Source of the DNA: Brevundimonas sp. 357
GTDB lineage: Bacteria > Pseudomonadota > Alphaproteobacteria > Caulobacterales > Caulobacteraceae
Assembly: GCF_003938605.1 (NCBI RefSeq)
Contig: NZ_RHWX01000005.1
Span: forward strand, 1-64,000
Length of the DNA: 64,000 nucleotides
Direction of reading: 5' to 3'
Numbering within the stretch: the stretch's first letter is position 1; every line of letters starts with the position of its first letter. This document shows positions 1 through 9,252 of the stretch, in pieces. The translations under genes were made by a program, and so were the position numbers. The notes under the pieces are model-generated. The model did not search any database. It saw only the letters and a list, made by a program, of their open reading frames with translations, and was not told the DNA's origin.

Positions 1-1
1 C

Positions 2-109
2 GCCCGCGCGGCCCAGGCGGCGGCCGCGGCTGCTGCTGCGGCGGCGCCGACGGTCACGGCCCCTGCCGCCGCTCAGACGCCGTCCGCCGCCCCGCCCCTG
101 GCCGGCTGA
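2..109 (+). CDS. C-terminal tail of an Ala/Pro-rich protein (partial)
   Basis: An open frame enters from the left edge and stops with TGA at 107-109. The visible 35 residues are almost only Ala, Pro, Thr and Gln, a low-complexity tail. No domain can be seen, so no function is assigned. The tail type would fit an envelope or RodZ-like helix-turn-helix protein, which often precedes ispG in alphaproteobacteria, but that is a guess from gene order. Confidence 0.45.
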   Translation, partial: ARAAQAAAAAAAAAAPTVTAPAAAQTPSAAPPLAG

Positions 110-187
110 CCTTTTGGCGGGCGAAGGCGCGATCTTTCGCCGCCTGTCGTGGTTTTGCCGCTCTTCCTGTCCTATGTTCCCGGCGTC

Positions 188-1321
188 ATGAGCGACCATT
201 CCGAACTCGGCCATATCCGTCCCTGGCGCCACATCGAGCGCCGCAAGAGCCGCCAGATCATGGTCGGCTCCGTTCCGGTCGGCGGCGACGCCCCGATCAG
301 CGTCCAGTCGATGACCAATACGCCGACGACCGACGCGGCGGCGACCCTGGCCCAGATCCGTCAGCTGGAGGAGGCCGGGGCTGACATCGTCCGCGTCTCC
401 TGCCCGGATGTGGAATCGACGGAGGCCTTTAAAACCATCGCGCGCGAAGCCCGCGTGCCGCTCGTGGCCGACATCCACTTCCACTACAAACGCGGCATCG
501 AGGCGGCCCAGGCGGGCGCCGCCTGCCTGCGCATCAACCCCGGCAACATCGGCTCCATCGACCGGGTCAAGGAAGTCGTCCAGGCCGCCCGCGACCACGG
601 CTGCTCCATGCGCATCGGCGTCAACGCCGGCTCGCTGGAGAAGGAGCTGCTGGAGAAGTACGGCGAGCCTTGCCCCGACGCGATGGTCGAAAGCGCCCTG
701 AACCACGCCCGCATCCTTCAGGATCTGGACTTCCACGAGTTCAAGATCTCGGTGAAGGCGTCGGACCCCTTCCTGACGGTGGCCGCCTATCAGCAGCTGG
801 CCGACGCCATCGACTGCCCCCTGCACCTGGGCGTGACCGAGGCGGGGCCGCTGCGCACCGGCACCATCAAGTCGGCCATCGGCATGGGCAATATGCTGTG
901 GTCGGGCATCGGCGACACCATCCGCGTCTCGCTGGCCGCCGATCCGGTCGAAGAGATCAAGGTCGGCTTCGACATCCTGAAGTCCCTGGGCCTGCGTCAC
1001 CGGGGGGTGAACATCATCGCCTGCCCGTCCTGCGCGCGTCAGGGCTTCAACGTCATCGAGACGGTGGCGATTCTGGAAGAGCGCTTGGCCCATGTCTCGA
1101 CCGCCATGTCGCTGTCGATCATCGGCTGCGTGGTCAACGGGCCGGGCGAGGCCCTCTATACCGACATCGGCTTCACCGGCGGCGGCAAGGGGGCGGGCAT
1201 GGTCTATCTGAACGGCAAGATCGCTCACAAACAGGCCAACGACGGCATGATCGACGAGATCGTCGCCCAGGTCGAAGCCAAGGCCGCCGAGCTGGACGCC
1301 GCCCGCAAGGCGGCCGAATAG
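188..1321 (+). CDS. ispG: 4-hydroxy-3-methylbut-2-en-1-yl diphosphate synthase (IspG/GcpE)
   Basis: This enzyme converts methylerythritol cyclodiphosphate to HMBPP, the penultimate step of the MEP isoprenoid pathway, in the cytoplasm with a [4Fe-4S] cluster. The N-terminal TIM barrel carries the family motif [12 protein letters not shown]. The C-terminal cluster domain has the cysteines of [10 protein letters not shown] and GCVVNGPGE. Length is 377 residues, usual for the short bacterial form. I chose the ATG at 188 because the frame's earlier GTG (149) adds 13 hydrophobic residues with no match to the family. A small DUF333 lipoprotein gene follows 25 bases downstream on the same strand. Confidence 0.96.
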   Translation: MSDHSELGHIRPWRHIERRKSRQIMVGSVPVGGDAPISVQSMTNTPTTDAAATLAQIRQLEEAGADIVRVSCPDVESTEAFKTIAREARVPLVADIHFHYKRGIEAAQAGAACLRINPGNIGSIDRVKEVVQAARDHGCSMRIGVNAGSLEKELLEKYGEPCPDAMVESALNHARILQDLDFHEFKISVKASDPFLTVAAYQQLADAIDCPLHLGVTEAGPLRTGTIKSAIGMGNMLWSGIGDTIRVSLAADPVEEIKVGFDILKSLGLRHRGVNIIACPSCARQGFNVIETVAILEERLAHVSTAMSLSIIGCVVNGPGEALYTDIGFTGGGKGAGMVYLNGKIAHKQANDGMIDEIVAQVEAKAAELDAARKAAE

Positions 1322-1346
1322 TCGGCGAAACGAGAGGGGGGAGACG

Positions 1347-1610
1347 ATGCTGAAACACGCGATCCTGGCAGCGGCGCTGTTGGCGGGCGCCGCCTGTGCG
1401 CCGGCGCCTGAGGCCGAGCTGTCGCCTCGATCCGTCGGCATGGCCAATCCCGCCTCGGCCAACTGTCAGCGCGAAGGCGGCAAGTCGGAAATCCGTCGCG
1501 ACGCCCAGGGCGGCGAATACGGCGTCTGCGTCTTCGAAGACGGCCGCCAGTGCGAGGAATGGGCCCTGTTCCGCGACAAGCGCTGCGTGGCGCCCAAGGC
1601 GGCCGACTGA
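1347..1610 (+). CDS. DUF333 domain lipoprotein
   Basis: An 87-residue protein with a hydrophobic N-terminal signal ending in a lipobox-like AGAAC, so probably a lipoprotein. The mature part (residues about 33-80) reads NPASANCQREGGKSEIRR followed by GGEYGVCVFEDGRQCEEW, the signature of DUF333 (YoaF-like putative hemolysin family). Four cysteines in this part could pair in the periplasm. It follows ispG closely and precedes a glutathione S-transferase by 13 bases, so the three may share a transcript. Function is unknown. Confidence 0.85.
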   Translation: MLKHAILAAALLAGAACAPAPEAELSPRSVGMANPASANCQREGGKSEIRRDAQGGEYGVCVFEDGRQCEEWALFRDKRCVAPKAAD

Positions 1611-1623
1611 AGACGACTGAACA

Positions 1624-2220
1624 ATGAAACTCTACATCACCACCCCGTCGCCCTTCGCGCGCAAGGTTCGCATCGTCGCCCGTGAAAAGGGCCTGGCCGA
1701 CCGGATCGAGGAGATCGTCGTCGATCCCTACGGCAATGCGCCGGAACTGCTGTCGAACAATCCTGTGGTGCAGGTTCCGACCCTGATCGCCGAGGACGGC
1801 CTGCCGCTGACCGACAGTCCGGTCATCGCCGAATATCTGGACGCGCTCGGCGCCGGGCCGCGTCTGCTGCCGACCGAGGGGCCGGAGCGCCTGCGGGTCA
1901 AGCGACTGGAGACGCTGGGCTGCGGCGCGCTGGAGATGGGCGTCAAACTGGTGCTGGAGAAGCGCCGGCCCGAGCAGGAACGCTCGCCGTCGTGGATCGA
2001 ACGCTGGACCGTCAACATGGGCCGCGCCCTCGATGCGCTGGAGGCCGCCGCCCCCGACGTCGACGCGCTGGACATGGGCGTGCTGACGGCGGGGATCGCC
2101 GTCACCTGGATCAGCTTCCGCCATCCGGACTACGACTGGAAGACGGGCCGCCCGAACCTGGTCGCCTTGCAGGCGGCGCTGGAGCAACGTCCCAGCTTTA
2201 TCGAGACCTATCCCGTCTGA
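1624..2220 (+). CDS. Glutathione S-transferase family protein
   Basis: The 198-residue protein begins with a thioredoxin-fold GST domain (residues 1-80). Ser/Cys-region residues are present in TPSPFARKVRI, and the cis-Pro loop and glutathione gamma-glutamyl binding segment read QVPTLIAEDG and LTDSPVIAEYL. An all-helical C-terminal domain follows. The family conjugates or reduces substrates with glutathione, but the substrate cannot be told from sequence. It is the last gene before a convergent lipoprotein gene, with only 3 bases between the two stop codons. Confidence 0.9.
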   Translation: MKLYITTPSPFARKVRIVAREKGLADRIEEIVVDPYGNAPELLSNNPVVQVPTLIAEDGLPLTDSPVIAEYLDALGAGPRLLPTEGPERLRVKRLETLGCGALEMGVKLVLEKRRPEQERSPSWIERWTVNMGRALDALEAAAPDVDALDMGVLTAGIAVTWISFRHPDYDWKTGRPNLVALQAALEQRPSFIETYPV

Positions 2221-2223
2221 GGC

Positions 2224-2931
2224 TCAGTCGGCCGTCGCCTCGAACGGGGACAGAAGACGATAACGCAGGCGGGTGTTGTCCGCATCTATCACCTCCAGCC
2301 GCGCGCCGCGAAAGCCGATGACCGCGTCTTCATCCAGGTCGTATTCGACCGTCTGGGTCTGAGCCGGTCCATCGTGCGTCGTCTCGCGATAGAGGAAGCG
2401 GACCTTGCCGTCGGCGCGGCCATGATAGATCAGTTCGCGCCGTCGCGATCCGTCGTCGGCCTCCTGGATGCGGATGTCGCGCACCTGGGGCGTCGTGTTC
2501 CAGGTCAGGACGCACAGGCCTGGCGTGATGAAGCCGCGTACCGGACCTGACCCGTCATTGGCCCGGCATAGCCCGCCCGAGGTATGGGGCGCGGTCCCCA
2601 GCAGGGGATCGCGGGCCGTCATCCGGTCGGAGACGTAGTAGGTGTGGCGTTGGTCGCTCTGTCGCGCCGTCAATTTGCCGGGCGAGATGGTGAAGCGCTT
2701 CCTCAGTAAGCCGTCGCCCCAGGTCAGCTCATTGGCCAGGGCCAGGCCCGGCAGGCTGCGCCGCCGTCCTGCCTCGACGGCCGCCTCGCCGACATCGACT
2801 TCCGTGACCGTGTTCAAGGCGGGACGGTCGACGGTCTCGATCTGCGGCGCGACTATCTGCGTCGAGGCGCAGCCGGACAGCAATCCTCCAGCCATGACGC
2901 AGGCCGTGAGGTCGATCATCCATGTACGCAT
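2224..2931 (-). CDS. Predicted lipoprotein of unknown function
   Basis: About 235 residues starting at the internal ATG (2931), which gives a clean lipoprotein signal: MRTWMIDLTACVMAGGLLSGCAS with the lipobox LSGC. The longer frame to 2988 would put 19 charged residues ahead of the signal, so I reject that start. The mature protein looks beta-rich and mentions no family I recognise. It lies downstream of a TauE-type exporter on the same strand, about 65 bases away. Confidence 0.75.
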   Translation of the reverse strand: MRTWMIDLTACVMAGGLLSGCASTQIVAPQIETVDRPALNTVTEVDVGEAAVEAGRRRSLPGLALANELTWGDGLLRKRFTISPGKLTARQSDQRHTYYVSDRMTARDPLLGTAPHTSGGLCRANDGSGPVRGFITPGLCVLTWNTTPQVRDIRIQEADDGSRRRELIYHGRADGKVRFLYRETTHDGPAQTQTVEYDLDEDAVIGFRGARLEVIDADNTRLRYRLLSPFEATAD

Positions 2932-2997
2932 CCCGTCGCCCCGACCTGTTGCATGCGACAGTCGGCCAGCGATCCGCGCCTCTGTCAATGATCAGTG

Positions 2998-3768
2998 TTA
3001 GGTGAGGAGTTGGTAGCCTTGGAAGGCCGCCAGCACGATCAGCAGGCCTCCCACTGCATAGGTCAGAGCCTTGCGCGGCGCCATCTTGACGATCAGCCCG
3101 GCGAAGGGGGCGGCGATCAATCCGCCGACCACCAGTCCGCCCACTGCGGCGGCGTGGTTCTGCAAGGCGCCCGCCTCTTCCCAGTGGCCGGTGATCAGCG
3201 CCCAGACAAAGGTGGCTGATATGGCGACGGTCAGGAAGAACTCGGCCGTGTTCACCGTACCGATGGCCTTGCGCGGCTCCTGTCCGGCGCCGACCATGGT
3301 TGATGAGACCGTCGGTCCCCAACCGCCGCCGCCGACCGCGTCCAGAAAGCCCCCGATCAGGCCCAGCGGGCCGGTGACCCAGGCGGGCAGGTGGCGCGTC
3401 GGGATGTCATGCCCGGCCCGCCACAGAATCCACGCCCCGACCAGGGCCAGATAGCCGACGATGAAGGGTTTGATCACCGCCGCCTCCAGTCCTGTCAGCA
3501 CATAGGCCCCCAGCACCCCGCCGATCACGCCGGCGACAGCCAGGGGCAGCAACAGCCGCCACTCCACGTTCTTGTGCCAGGCGTGGCTGCCTGCGGACGC
3601 GGCGGTGGTGAAGATCTCAGCAGCGTGGACGCTGGCCGATGCCGTAGCCGGGGGCACGCCCAGCGCCAGGAGTACGGAAGAGGATATGACGCCGTAGGCC
3701 ATGCCTAGGGCCCCGTCGACAGCCTGCGCCAGGACACCGACCAGCAGGAACAGGAAGAAGGTATCCAT
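2998..3768 (-). CDS. TauE/SafE family membrane transporter
   Basis: A 256-residue polytopic membrane protein with about eight hydrophobic segments in two halves. The N-terminal half has the family pattern GALGMAYGVISSSVLLALGVPPATASASVH; the second half repeats it around GLIGGFLDAVGGGGWGP. TauE/SafE proteins are implicated in export of sulfite or related organosulfur anions, but the substrate here is unknown. The response regulator gene lies 77 bases upstream and a lipoprotein gene lies downstream on the same strand. A second, unrelated-in-context TauE gene occurs at 27564. Confidence 0.9.
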   Translation of the reverse strand: MDTFFLFLLVGVLAQAVDGALGMAYGVISSSVLLALGVPPATASASVHAAEIFTTAASAGSHAWHKNVEWRLLLPLAVAGVIGGVLGAYVLTGLEAAVIKPFIVGYLALVGAWILWRAGHDIPTRHLPAWVTGPLGLIGGFLDAVGGGGWGPTVSSTMVGAGQEPRKAIGTVNTAEFFLTVAISATFVWALITGHWEEAGALQNHAAAVGGLVVGGLIAAPFAGLIVKMAPRKALTYAVGGLLIVLAAFQGYQLLT

Positions 3769-3845
3769 TCACGCCTCGGTCGGCTGTTGTTGAAGGCCAT
3801 CAGGCGCAGGTCGCGGCCCGGCTGGCAATGGTTGTCGTGATCGGG

Positions 3846-4478
3846 TCAGGCCTGATCCAGGCGCGCGAGGGCGTTCAGCACGTCGCGGCCGCGATAGGGC
3901 TTGATGACCATGGCCGCCGCCAGTTCGGCGTTCTGGGCCGCGGCTGTCACGTCGCCGGAAAGGAAGACGACGGGCACGCCCCAGCGCGCCTTCAGACGAC
4001 GCGCCAGATCGACGCCTGTCGCAGCGCCCGACAGGTTGATGTCCAGCAGGGCCACGTCAATGGGATGAAGAGCGGTGGCCGCCTCGGCTGCTTCGGCGCT
4101 GTGGAAGGGGCCGATGACCCGATGGCCGGCGGCGTCCAGGGCCTCGGTCAGGTCGATTGCCGCTTCGGCGTCGTCCTCGACCAGCAGGACGGTCAGGGGA
4201 TCGGCCTCGGTCGTCGCCGCAGGTTCGACGGGCATGCGGTCGACGGCGGGGGTTTGGCGCACCAGAACGGCGCGGACATAGGGCCACAGTTCGGCGGCGG
4301 GCCGTTCAGCGTCCAGATCGAAGATCTTGGCCAGGGCCTTCAAGTCCTTCTCGGCGTCCGGGCTCACGGGGGCGCCGCCCGCAGTCAGCAGGCCGTCATA
4401 GAGCGCGCACAGGCGCGCGACGTCGGCGCCCGGCGCAGGGCCCGTCGAGGCCCCATCCAGGGGCTTTTCATGGGTCAT
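3846..4478 (-). CDS. Orphan response regulator with C-terminal receiver domain
   Basis: 210 residues. The C-terminal receiver (about 93-205) has the acidic pair in LLVEDDAEAA, the phospho-acceptor Asp in VALLDINLSG, the Thr/Ser position in VFLSGD and the Lys in VIKPYRG, so it should be phosphorylatable. The N-terminal 90 residues contain a helical segment that I cannot assign to a known output or sigma-factor-like domain. No histidine kinase lies beside it. Most two-domain regulators carry the receiver first, so the order here is reversed, as in PhyR-type and some ANTAR/other orphan regulators. Confidence 0.88.
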   Translation of the reverse strand: MTHEKPLDGASTGPAPGADVARLCALYDGLLTAGGAPVSPDAEKDLKALAKIFDLDAERPAAELWPYVRAVLVRQTPAVDRMPVEPAATTEADPLTVLLVEDDAEAAIDLTEALDAAGHRVIGPFHSAEAAEAATALHPIDVALLDINLSGAATGVDLARRLKARWGVPVVFLSGDVTAAAQNAELAAAMVIKPYRGRDVLNALARLDQA

Positions 4479-4665
4479 GCCCTGTCTCCAATTTTGTTTC
4501 AGCCCCGTGGAGCTAGGGGTTTTGCAGATGCGAAGGAACCGGCCTGACGGGCTTGTGACGGCTGTTCACGATTGCTCCATGAGCGCGTGTAGAGGCGTTT
4601 TTATCGACACGGCGCCGCGTCGCGGGTAAGGCTCCGCGCTCGATTTTCTCAGCAAGGATACGCCG

Positions 4666-5733
4666 TTGCGACTGCCTCAGGCCCGGCTCGATCAGGTGCT
4701 CGACCGCTTCCATCAGGTGGAGGCGCGCATGGGCGCGGCCTCGGACGGCGCCGAGATCGTACGCCTGTCCAAGGAGCACGCCGAGCTGAAGCCGGTGGCC
4801 GACGCGGTCCAGGCCCTGGCCCGCGCCCGGGCCGAGGCCGACGACCTCAAGGTGATGGCCGCAGACCCGGAAATGGCCGCCCTGGCCGCCGATGAACTGG
4901 ACGCCCTGACCGAGCGCCTGCCGGGCCTGGAGCGCGAAGTCGCCCTGCTGCTGGCCCCGCGCGACGCCGATGAAAACGCCTCGGCCGTACTGGAAGTGCG
5001 CGCCGGCACCGGGGGCGACGAGGCGGCCCTGTTCGCGGGCGATTTGTTCCGCATGTATTCGCGCTACGCCTCCGCGCGCGGCTGGCGGGTCGAGATCGAC
5101 AGCGCCACCGAGGGCGACGCCGGCGGCTACAAGGAGATCATCGCCACTGTGACGGGCGACGGCGTGTTCGGCCGCCTGAAGTTCGAGAGCGGCGTGCACC
5201 GGGTCCAGCGCGTACCGACGACCGAGGCGGGCGGACGCATTCACACCTCGGCGGCCACAGTCGCCGTCCTGCCCGAGGTCGAGGACGTCGAGATCGAGAT
5301 CCGCGACCAGGACATCCGCATCGACACTTATCGTTCGTCCGGCGCGGGCGGCCAGCACGTCAACAAGACCGACTCGGCGGTGCGCATCACCCACCTGCCG
5401 ACCGGGATCGTCGTCACCTCGTCCGAGAAGTCGCAGCACGTGAACCGCGACAAGGCGATGAAGAATCTGCGCGTGCGCCTCTACGACATGCAGCGGCAGG
5501 CCAAGGACGCGGCTCGCTCGGATGCGCGCAAGTCGCAGGTCGGTTCGGGCGACCGGTCCGAGCGCATTCGCACCTACAACTTCCCGCAGGGGCGCGTGAC
5601 CGATCACCGCATCGGCCTGACCCTGCACAGTCTGCCGCAGATTCTGGAAGGCGAGATCGATCCTCTGCTGAACGCTCTGATCGCCGAGGACCAGGCCGCG
5701 CGCCTGGCCGACCTGGAGGCCGAGTTCGCCTAG
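4666..5733 (+). CDS. prfA: Peptide chain release factor 1
   Basis: RF1 recognises UAA/UAG on the ribosome and triggers peptide release. The 355-residue protein has the catalytic GGQ in [15 protein letters not shown]. The codon-recognition region comes before it, and the arginine-rich RNA-binding end reads [27 protein letters not shown]. The start is TTG at 4666, preceded by AAGGA; no in-frame ATG lies closer to the conserved [14 protein letters not shown] start. prmC, which methylates this GGQ, lies 1.36 kb further on, separated by the oppositely oriented YihY gene. Confidence 0.96.
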   Translation: MRLPQARLDQVLDRFHQVEARMGAASDGAEIVRLSKEHAELKPVADAVQALARARAEADDLKVMAADPEMAALAADELDALTERLPGLEREVALLLAPRDADENASAVLEVRAGTGGDEAALFAGDLFRMYSRYASARGWRVEIDSATEGDAGGYKEIIATVTGDGVFGRLKFESGVHRVQRVPTTEAGGRIHTSAATVAVLPEVEDVEIEIRDQDIRIDTYRSSGAGGQHVNKTDSAVRITHLPTGIVVTSSEKSQHVNRDKAMKNLRVRLYDMQRQAKDAARSDARKSQVGSGDRSERIRTYNFPQGRVTDHRIGLTLHSLPQILEGEIDPLLNALIAEDQAARLADLEAEFA

Positions 5734-5742
5734 GGCGTCGCT

Positions 5743-7020
5743 TCAGGGCCGCTTCGTCCTGGTGCGACGTCGCAGCACCCGATCGCCCAGGCTTTCGGCG
5801 TACTTCAGCGTATAGGCCAGGGCGGCCGGATTGCCGCGCCGTGCGCCCACGGAATCGGCCATCACCGCCCCGCGCTCGCCGATGGGCCGGGGCGCGCCGA
5901 TGGTGGTGTCGATGGCCGTCTGGTGCTCGATCTCGGCGTTCAGCCGAGCGCCCATCAGGATCACCTGCACCGAGATCCAGGTCCACAGCAGGAAACCCAT
6001 GGCGGCCGCCAGCGGGCCATAGGAATCTGTGCGCACGAAGGTGGTCAGGAACCAGCTGAACAGGAAGGAGACCAGCAGGCTCATCGTCGCTGCGAACAGC
6101 GCCCCCGGCGTCAGCCAGCGCCAGCGCGCCCGCGCCCGGCTGGGCCCCAGTCGATAGATCAGGGCCAGCGCCCCTGCATAGCCGAAAAACAGCAGCGGCC
6201 AGCGCAGCGGAGCCAGATAGGCCCATTCGTCCTCAAGGCCGAACACCGCCAGCACTACCGGCACCCCGACCACCAGTGTCGAGCTCAGCAGCACCGCCGC
6301 CATCGCTGAGACGGTGAAGCCCATGCACATCAGGTTGTAAACGACGATATTGCGCCGCTCGACCTCATGATAGGCGAGGTTCAGGCCGTAGAAGAGGGTC
6401 TTTACGCCGCCGTTGGCCGCCCACAGCGTCAACAGCAGGGTCCAGGCCAGGGTGAAGGTCAGTTGTCCGGTCGAATTGCCCGCCAACCGCGTCATCTCCG
6501 TCCCCAGAAACTGCGCCACGTTCGCCGGCAGCACCTCATAAAGGAAGCTCAACTGCCCCCAGGCGTCGGCCGGATCGGCGAACAGACCGTAGATGGTGAC
6601 GAAGGCGCCCAGCGTTGGAAACAGGGCCAGCAGCATGAAGAAGGTCACGCCTCCTGCGACGAAGCCGACGCGGTCGCCGAAATAGCCCATGACGGTGCGC
6701 CACAGAATGTCGACCCAGCCCTTGTGCGGAATCTGCCTCGGCCGCTGGGCCAGACGGCCGCGACCCGGCTCCTTGTCGTCATAGTCTTCGGGCGTCGGAT
6801 CGCGCGGGGGCAGGGGCTCGGGCCGCTCGGGCCGCAGCTCCAGGCCGAAGCGATGGCCTTGAGTATAGAGCAGATGCGCCGCCGTCGCCCCCGTCGCCAG
6901 TCCGCCCGCCGCAGCGGCCAGATAGCGCAGCAGTCCGCCCGTCGCGTCGTGTGATCCCCGCGCAGCCCGACGTTTTCCGACGCGCGGCGCGCGATGATTC
7001 GACCGTGGTTTCATCCCCAT
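5743..7020 (-). CDS. YihY/BrkB family inner-membrane protein
   Basis: About 425 residues. A basic N-terminal stretch is followed by the YihY/BrkB core of six hydrophobic segments (about residues 105-390), containing FFMLLALFPTLGAFVTIYGL and the conserved WTWISVQVILMGARLNAEIE. Early reports calling such proteins RNase BN were mistaken; the true role is unknown. I chose ATG 7020 (AAGGG just before it); ATG 7014 is also possible, while the frame to 7083 would run into the divergent prmC start. It sits between prfA and prmC on the opposite strand. Confidence 0.88.
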   Translation of the reverse strand: MGMKPRSNHRAPRVGKRRAARGSHDATGGLLRYLAAAAGGLATGATAAHLLYTQGHRFGLELRPERPEPLPPRDPTPEDYDDKEPGRGRLAQRPRQIPHKGWVDILWRTVMGYFGDRVGFVAGGVTFFMLLALFPTLGAFVTIYGLFADPADAWGQLSFLYEVLPANVAQFLGTEMTRLAGNSTGQLTFTLAWTLLLTLWAANGGVKTLFYGLNLAYHEVERRNIVVYNLMCMGFTVSAMAAVLLSSTLVVGVPVVLAVFGLEDEWAYLAPLRWPLLFFGYAGALALIYRLGPSRARARWRWLTPGALFAATMSLLVSFLFSWFLTTFVRTDSYGPLAAAMGFLLWTWISVQVILMGARLNAEIEHQTAIDTTIGAPRPIGERGAVMADSVGARRGNPAALAYTLKYAESLGDRVLRRRTRTKRP

Positions 7021-7092
7021 TCGCCCTTCAACGGCCACGCTGCCTGGCCGTTCCGTCTTGAAATCATGCGTCACAGACCCCAATCACCGGGG

Positions 7093-8001
7093 ATGTCTGA
7101 TCAGAACACCCAACCGACTCTGCTGACCGCCTGGAAAGGCGCCCAGGCGCGCCTGAAGGCCGCTGGTATCGACAGCCCCTCCATCGACGCCCGCATTCTG
7201 CTGGAGACGGCGACCGGAGCGGGGCGCGTGGATATTCTGAACGATCCCTATCGACTGGTCACGCCGGAACAGGCGCAGGCGCTGGAAACCCTGGTCGAGC
7301 GACGTCTGCGGCGCGAGCCCGTGTCGCGTATCCTGGGCCGCAAGGGGTTCTGGAAGATCATGCTGAACGTCACGCCCGACGTGCTCAGCCCGCGGCCGGA
7401 CACCGAGACCCTGCTGGATGTCATCGTCCGCGCCTTTCCGCCGCACAAGGCGTTCGACATGATCGATCTGGGCACCGGCTCAGGCGCCATCCTGCTGGCG
7501 ACGCTGGCCGAGCGATTCGGCGCGCGCGGCGTCGGCACCGATATCTCGTCCGAGGCCATCGCCGTGGCGCGCGAGAACGCCGCCAACCTGGATTTGAACA
7601 GCCGCTGCACCTTCCTGCGTACGGACTGGGCGACGGGCTTCGCTGACGACAGCTTCGACCTGGTGGTGTCCAATCCGCCCTACATCCCGAGCGGCGATAT
7701 CGCCGGCCTGGATCCAGAGGTGCGCGATCATGACCCGCATCTGGCGCTGGACGGCGGCCCGGACGGGTTGCAGCCCTATCGCGACCTGGCGCCCGAGATT
7801 GCGCGCATCCTGCGCCCGAACGGCATCTTCGCAGTCGAAATCGGCTGGGATCAGGGCGAGGCGGTCAAGGCCTTGTTCGAGGCGGCGGGCTTCACCGACG
7901 TGAAGGTGGTCAAGGATCTGGGCGACCGCGACCGCGTGGTCACCAACGGCCCGGATCCGCGCGTGGAGCCTATCCCTGAAGCTGAAGCGCCGATGCAATA
8001 A
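7093..8001 (+). CDS. prmC: Release factor glutamine N5-methyltransferase (PrmC/HemK)
   Basis: PrmC methylates the GGQ glutamine of release factors using S-adenosylmethionine. An N-terminal helical domain (about 1-85) precedes the Rossmann methyltransferase domain. That domain contains the SAM motif DLGTGSGAILLA and the substrate motif VVSNPPYIPS. I chose ATG 7093 (302 residues) since the conserved helix starts soon after; in-frame starts at 6994 and 7066 would overlap the divergent YihY gene's start region. The prfA-prmC-DUF4167 order is common in alphaproteobacteria. Confidence 0.94.
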   Translation: MSDQNTQPTLLTAWKGAQARLKAAGIDSPSIDARILLETATGAGRVDILNDPYRLVTPEQAQALETLVERRLRREPVSRILGRKGFWKIMLNVTPDVLSPRPDTETLLDVIVRAFPPHKAFDMIDLGTGSGAILLATLAERFGARGVGTDISSEAIAVARENAANLDLNSRCTFLRTDWATGFADDSFDLVVSNPPYIPSGDIAGLDPEVRDHDPHLALDGGPDGLQPYRDLAPEIARILRPNGIFAVEIGWDQGEAVKALFEAAGFTDVKVVKDLGDRDRVVTNGPDPRVEPIPEAEAPMQ

Positions 8002-8260
8002 AAACCCTTGGCAAAGCGTCTCTGTGCGCGCTAAGTTCGTGGTGTTCCCCACTCAGACGCATTCTTTTCGAGCAGGTTCGCTCGCTTAAGCGCATCGGAG
8101 TTCAGTGACGGTCGCGTCCCTAGGACGGACGCGGCGGACCACGGGGAGCGCACGGTTTTCCGAACAGCTCGCACCGGGGATTGGCCCCGAACGAACGGAA
8201 CGACGAACAGGGCCCCGACCGTCTCCACGACGGCGGCCCGCACCAGCACGGTAAGCTCCG

Positions 8261-9166
8261 ATGAGAGATTTCAAGGGCATGAAGCGTCAACGCGGACGCA
8301 ACCGTAAGCCCGGCGGCGGCAATAACGCCAACGCGACCAATCCGAACCGCTCGTGGGACTCGCAAGGTCCAGAGAATATCAAGGTCCGCGGCAACGCCCA
8401 GACCGTCTATGAACGCTACATGCAGCTGGCGCGTGACGCCGCGGCCGCCGGCGACCGCGTTCTGGCTGAGAACTACACCCAGCACGCCGAACACTATTTC
8501 CGCGTCCTGCGCGCGCTTCAGCCGCAGCGTTCAGTGAGCGAAATCGCTCAACGCGAGCAAGCGGGCCAAGGTTTCGATATCGACTTCGAGGACGAGTCCG
8601 GCGCACAGGCGGCAGCCATCATCGCCGCCCAGCAGGCTGAAGAACGCCGCGTCGAGGATGAAGCTCGCCGTCAGGCCGAACGCGCCGAGCGCGAGGCCAA
8701 TCGTGACCGCGATCGTGATCGCGACCGGGATCGTGACGGCTCCGACCATGGCGGCGCCGACAGCGAGGGCCGAGAAGGCGGTCGTCGCGAAAGTCGCCGC
8801 GAACGCTGGGAGCGTCGTCGCGACGAACGCAATCGCCGCTTCGAAAACACCGAGGGCGAGCCTGGCGTCGCCGCCGATGACGAAAACGCCGCGCAGGGCG
8901 AAGATCGTCCGACCGAGGTCGTCGCATCGAGCGATGAGACGACGGTTGAGCGTGCGCCGCGCGCTCCTCGTGCGCCGCGCCGTCCGCGCGGGGGAGCTGA
9001 GGATGAGGCCGTACAGTCGACCGACGACGCCGCCGCCTTGCCGGGCTTCCTGACACGTCCCATCACCGCTGAAGACGGCGCCTCGGTTGAACAAGACGCC
9101 CCGCCCGCACCCAAGCGCCGTACGCGTCGCAAGGCCGAGCCGGCCGTCACCGACGACGAAGGCTGA
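8261..9166 (+). CDS. DUF4167 domain protein, basic RNA-binding-like
   Basis: 301 residues. The conserved part is the first 90, rich in Arg/Gly/Asn and then KVRGNAQTVYERYMQLARDAAAAGDRV, with ENYTQHAEHYFRVL matching DUF4167. The remainder is low complexity: a run of Arg-Asp dipeptides (about residues 149-160), further Arg/Glu-rich sequence, and an acidic Pro-rich end. The family is alphaproteobacterial and usually follows prmC; its role is unknown, though the basic low-complexity make-up suggests nucleic-acid contact. A second in-frame ATG at 8279 is possible. The 259-base leader after prmC contains short inverted repeats. Confidence 0.88.
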   Translation: MRDFKGMKRQRGRNRKPGGGNNANATNPNRSWDSQGPENIKVRGNAQTVYERYMQLARDAAAAGDRVLAENYTQHAEHYFRVLRALQPQRSVSEIAQREQAGQGFDIDFEDESGAQAAAIIAAQQAEERRVEDEARRQAERAEREANRDRDRDRDRDRDGSDHGGADSEGREGGRRESRRERWERRRDERNRRFENTEGEPGVAADDENAAQGEDRPTEVVASSDETTVERAPRAPRAPRRPRGGAEDEAVQSTDDAAALPGFLTRPITAEDGASVEQDAPPAPKRRTRRKAEPAVTDDEG

Positions 9167-9216
9167 GCGCGCTCTATTCTACTAAAGCGAGCGCCTACAG
9201 AAAAATACAACCTTTG

Positions 9217-9252
9217 ATCGGCCATCCTTCTTTTGACGGGAGGATGGCCGAT
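9217..9252 (+). promoter_or_regulatory. Perfect hairpin covering the start of the next gene
   Basis: Twelve bases at 9217-9228 (ATCGGCCATCCT) are exactly complementary to 9241-9252 (AGGATGGCCGAT), with a 12-base loop. The 3' arm contains part of the Shine-Dalgarno GGGAGG and the first two bases of the ATG at 9251. In the RNA the start would be buried; in DNA it would form an operator-like dyad. Confidence 0.6.

Noticed and set aside
4666..8001. prfA-prmC as a broken operon through insertion of the YihY gene
   Set aside because: The YihY gene has normal composition and no mobile-element ends; the arrangement is simply an inverted gene between them.
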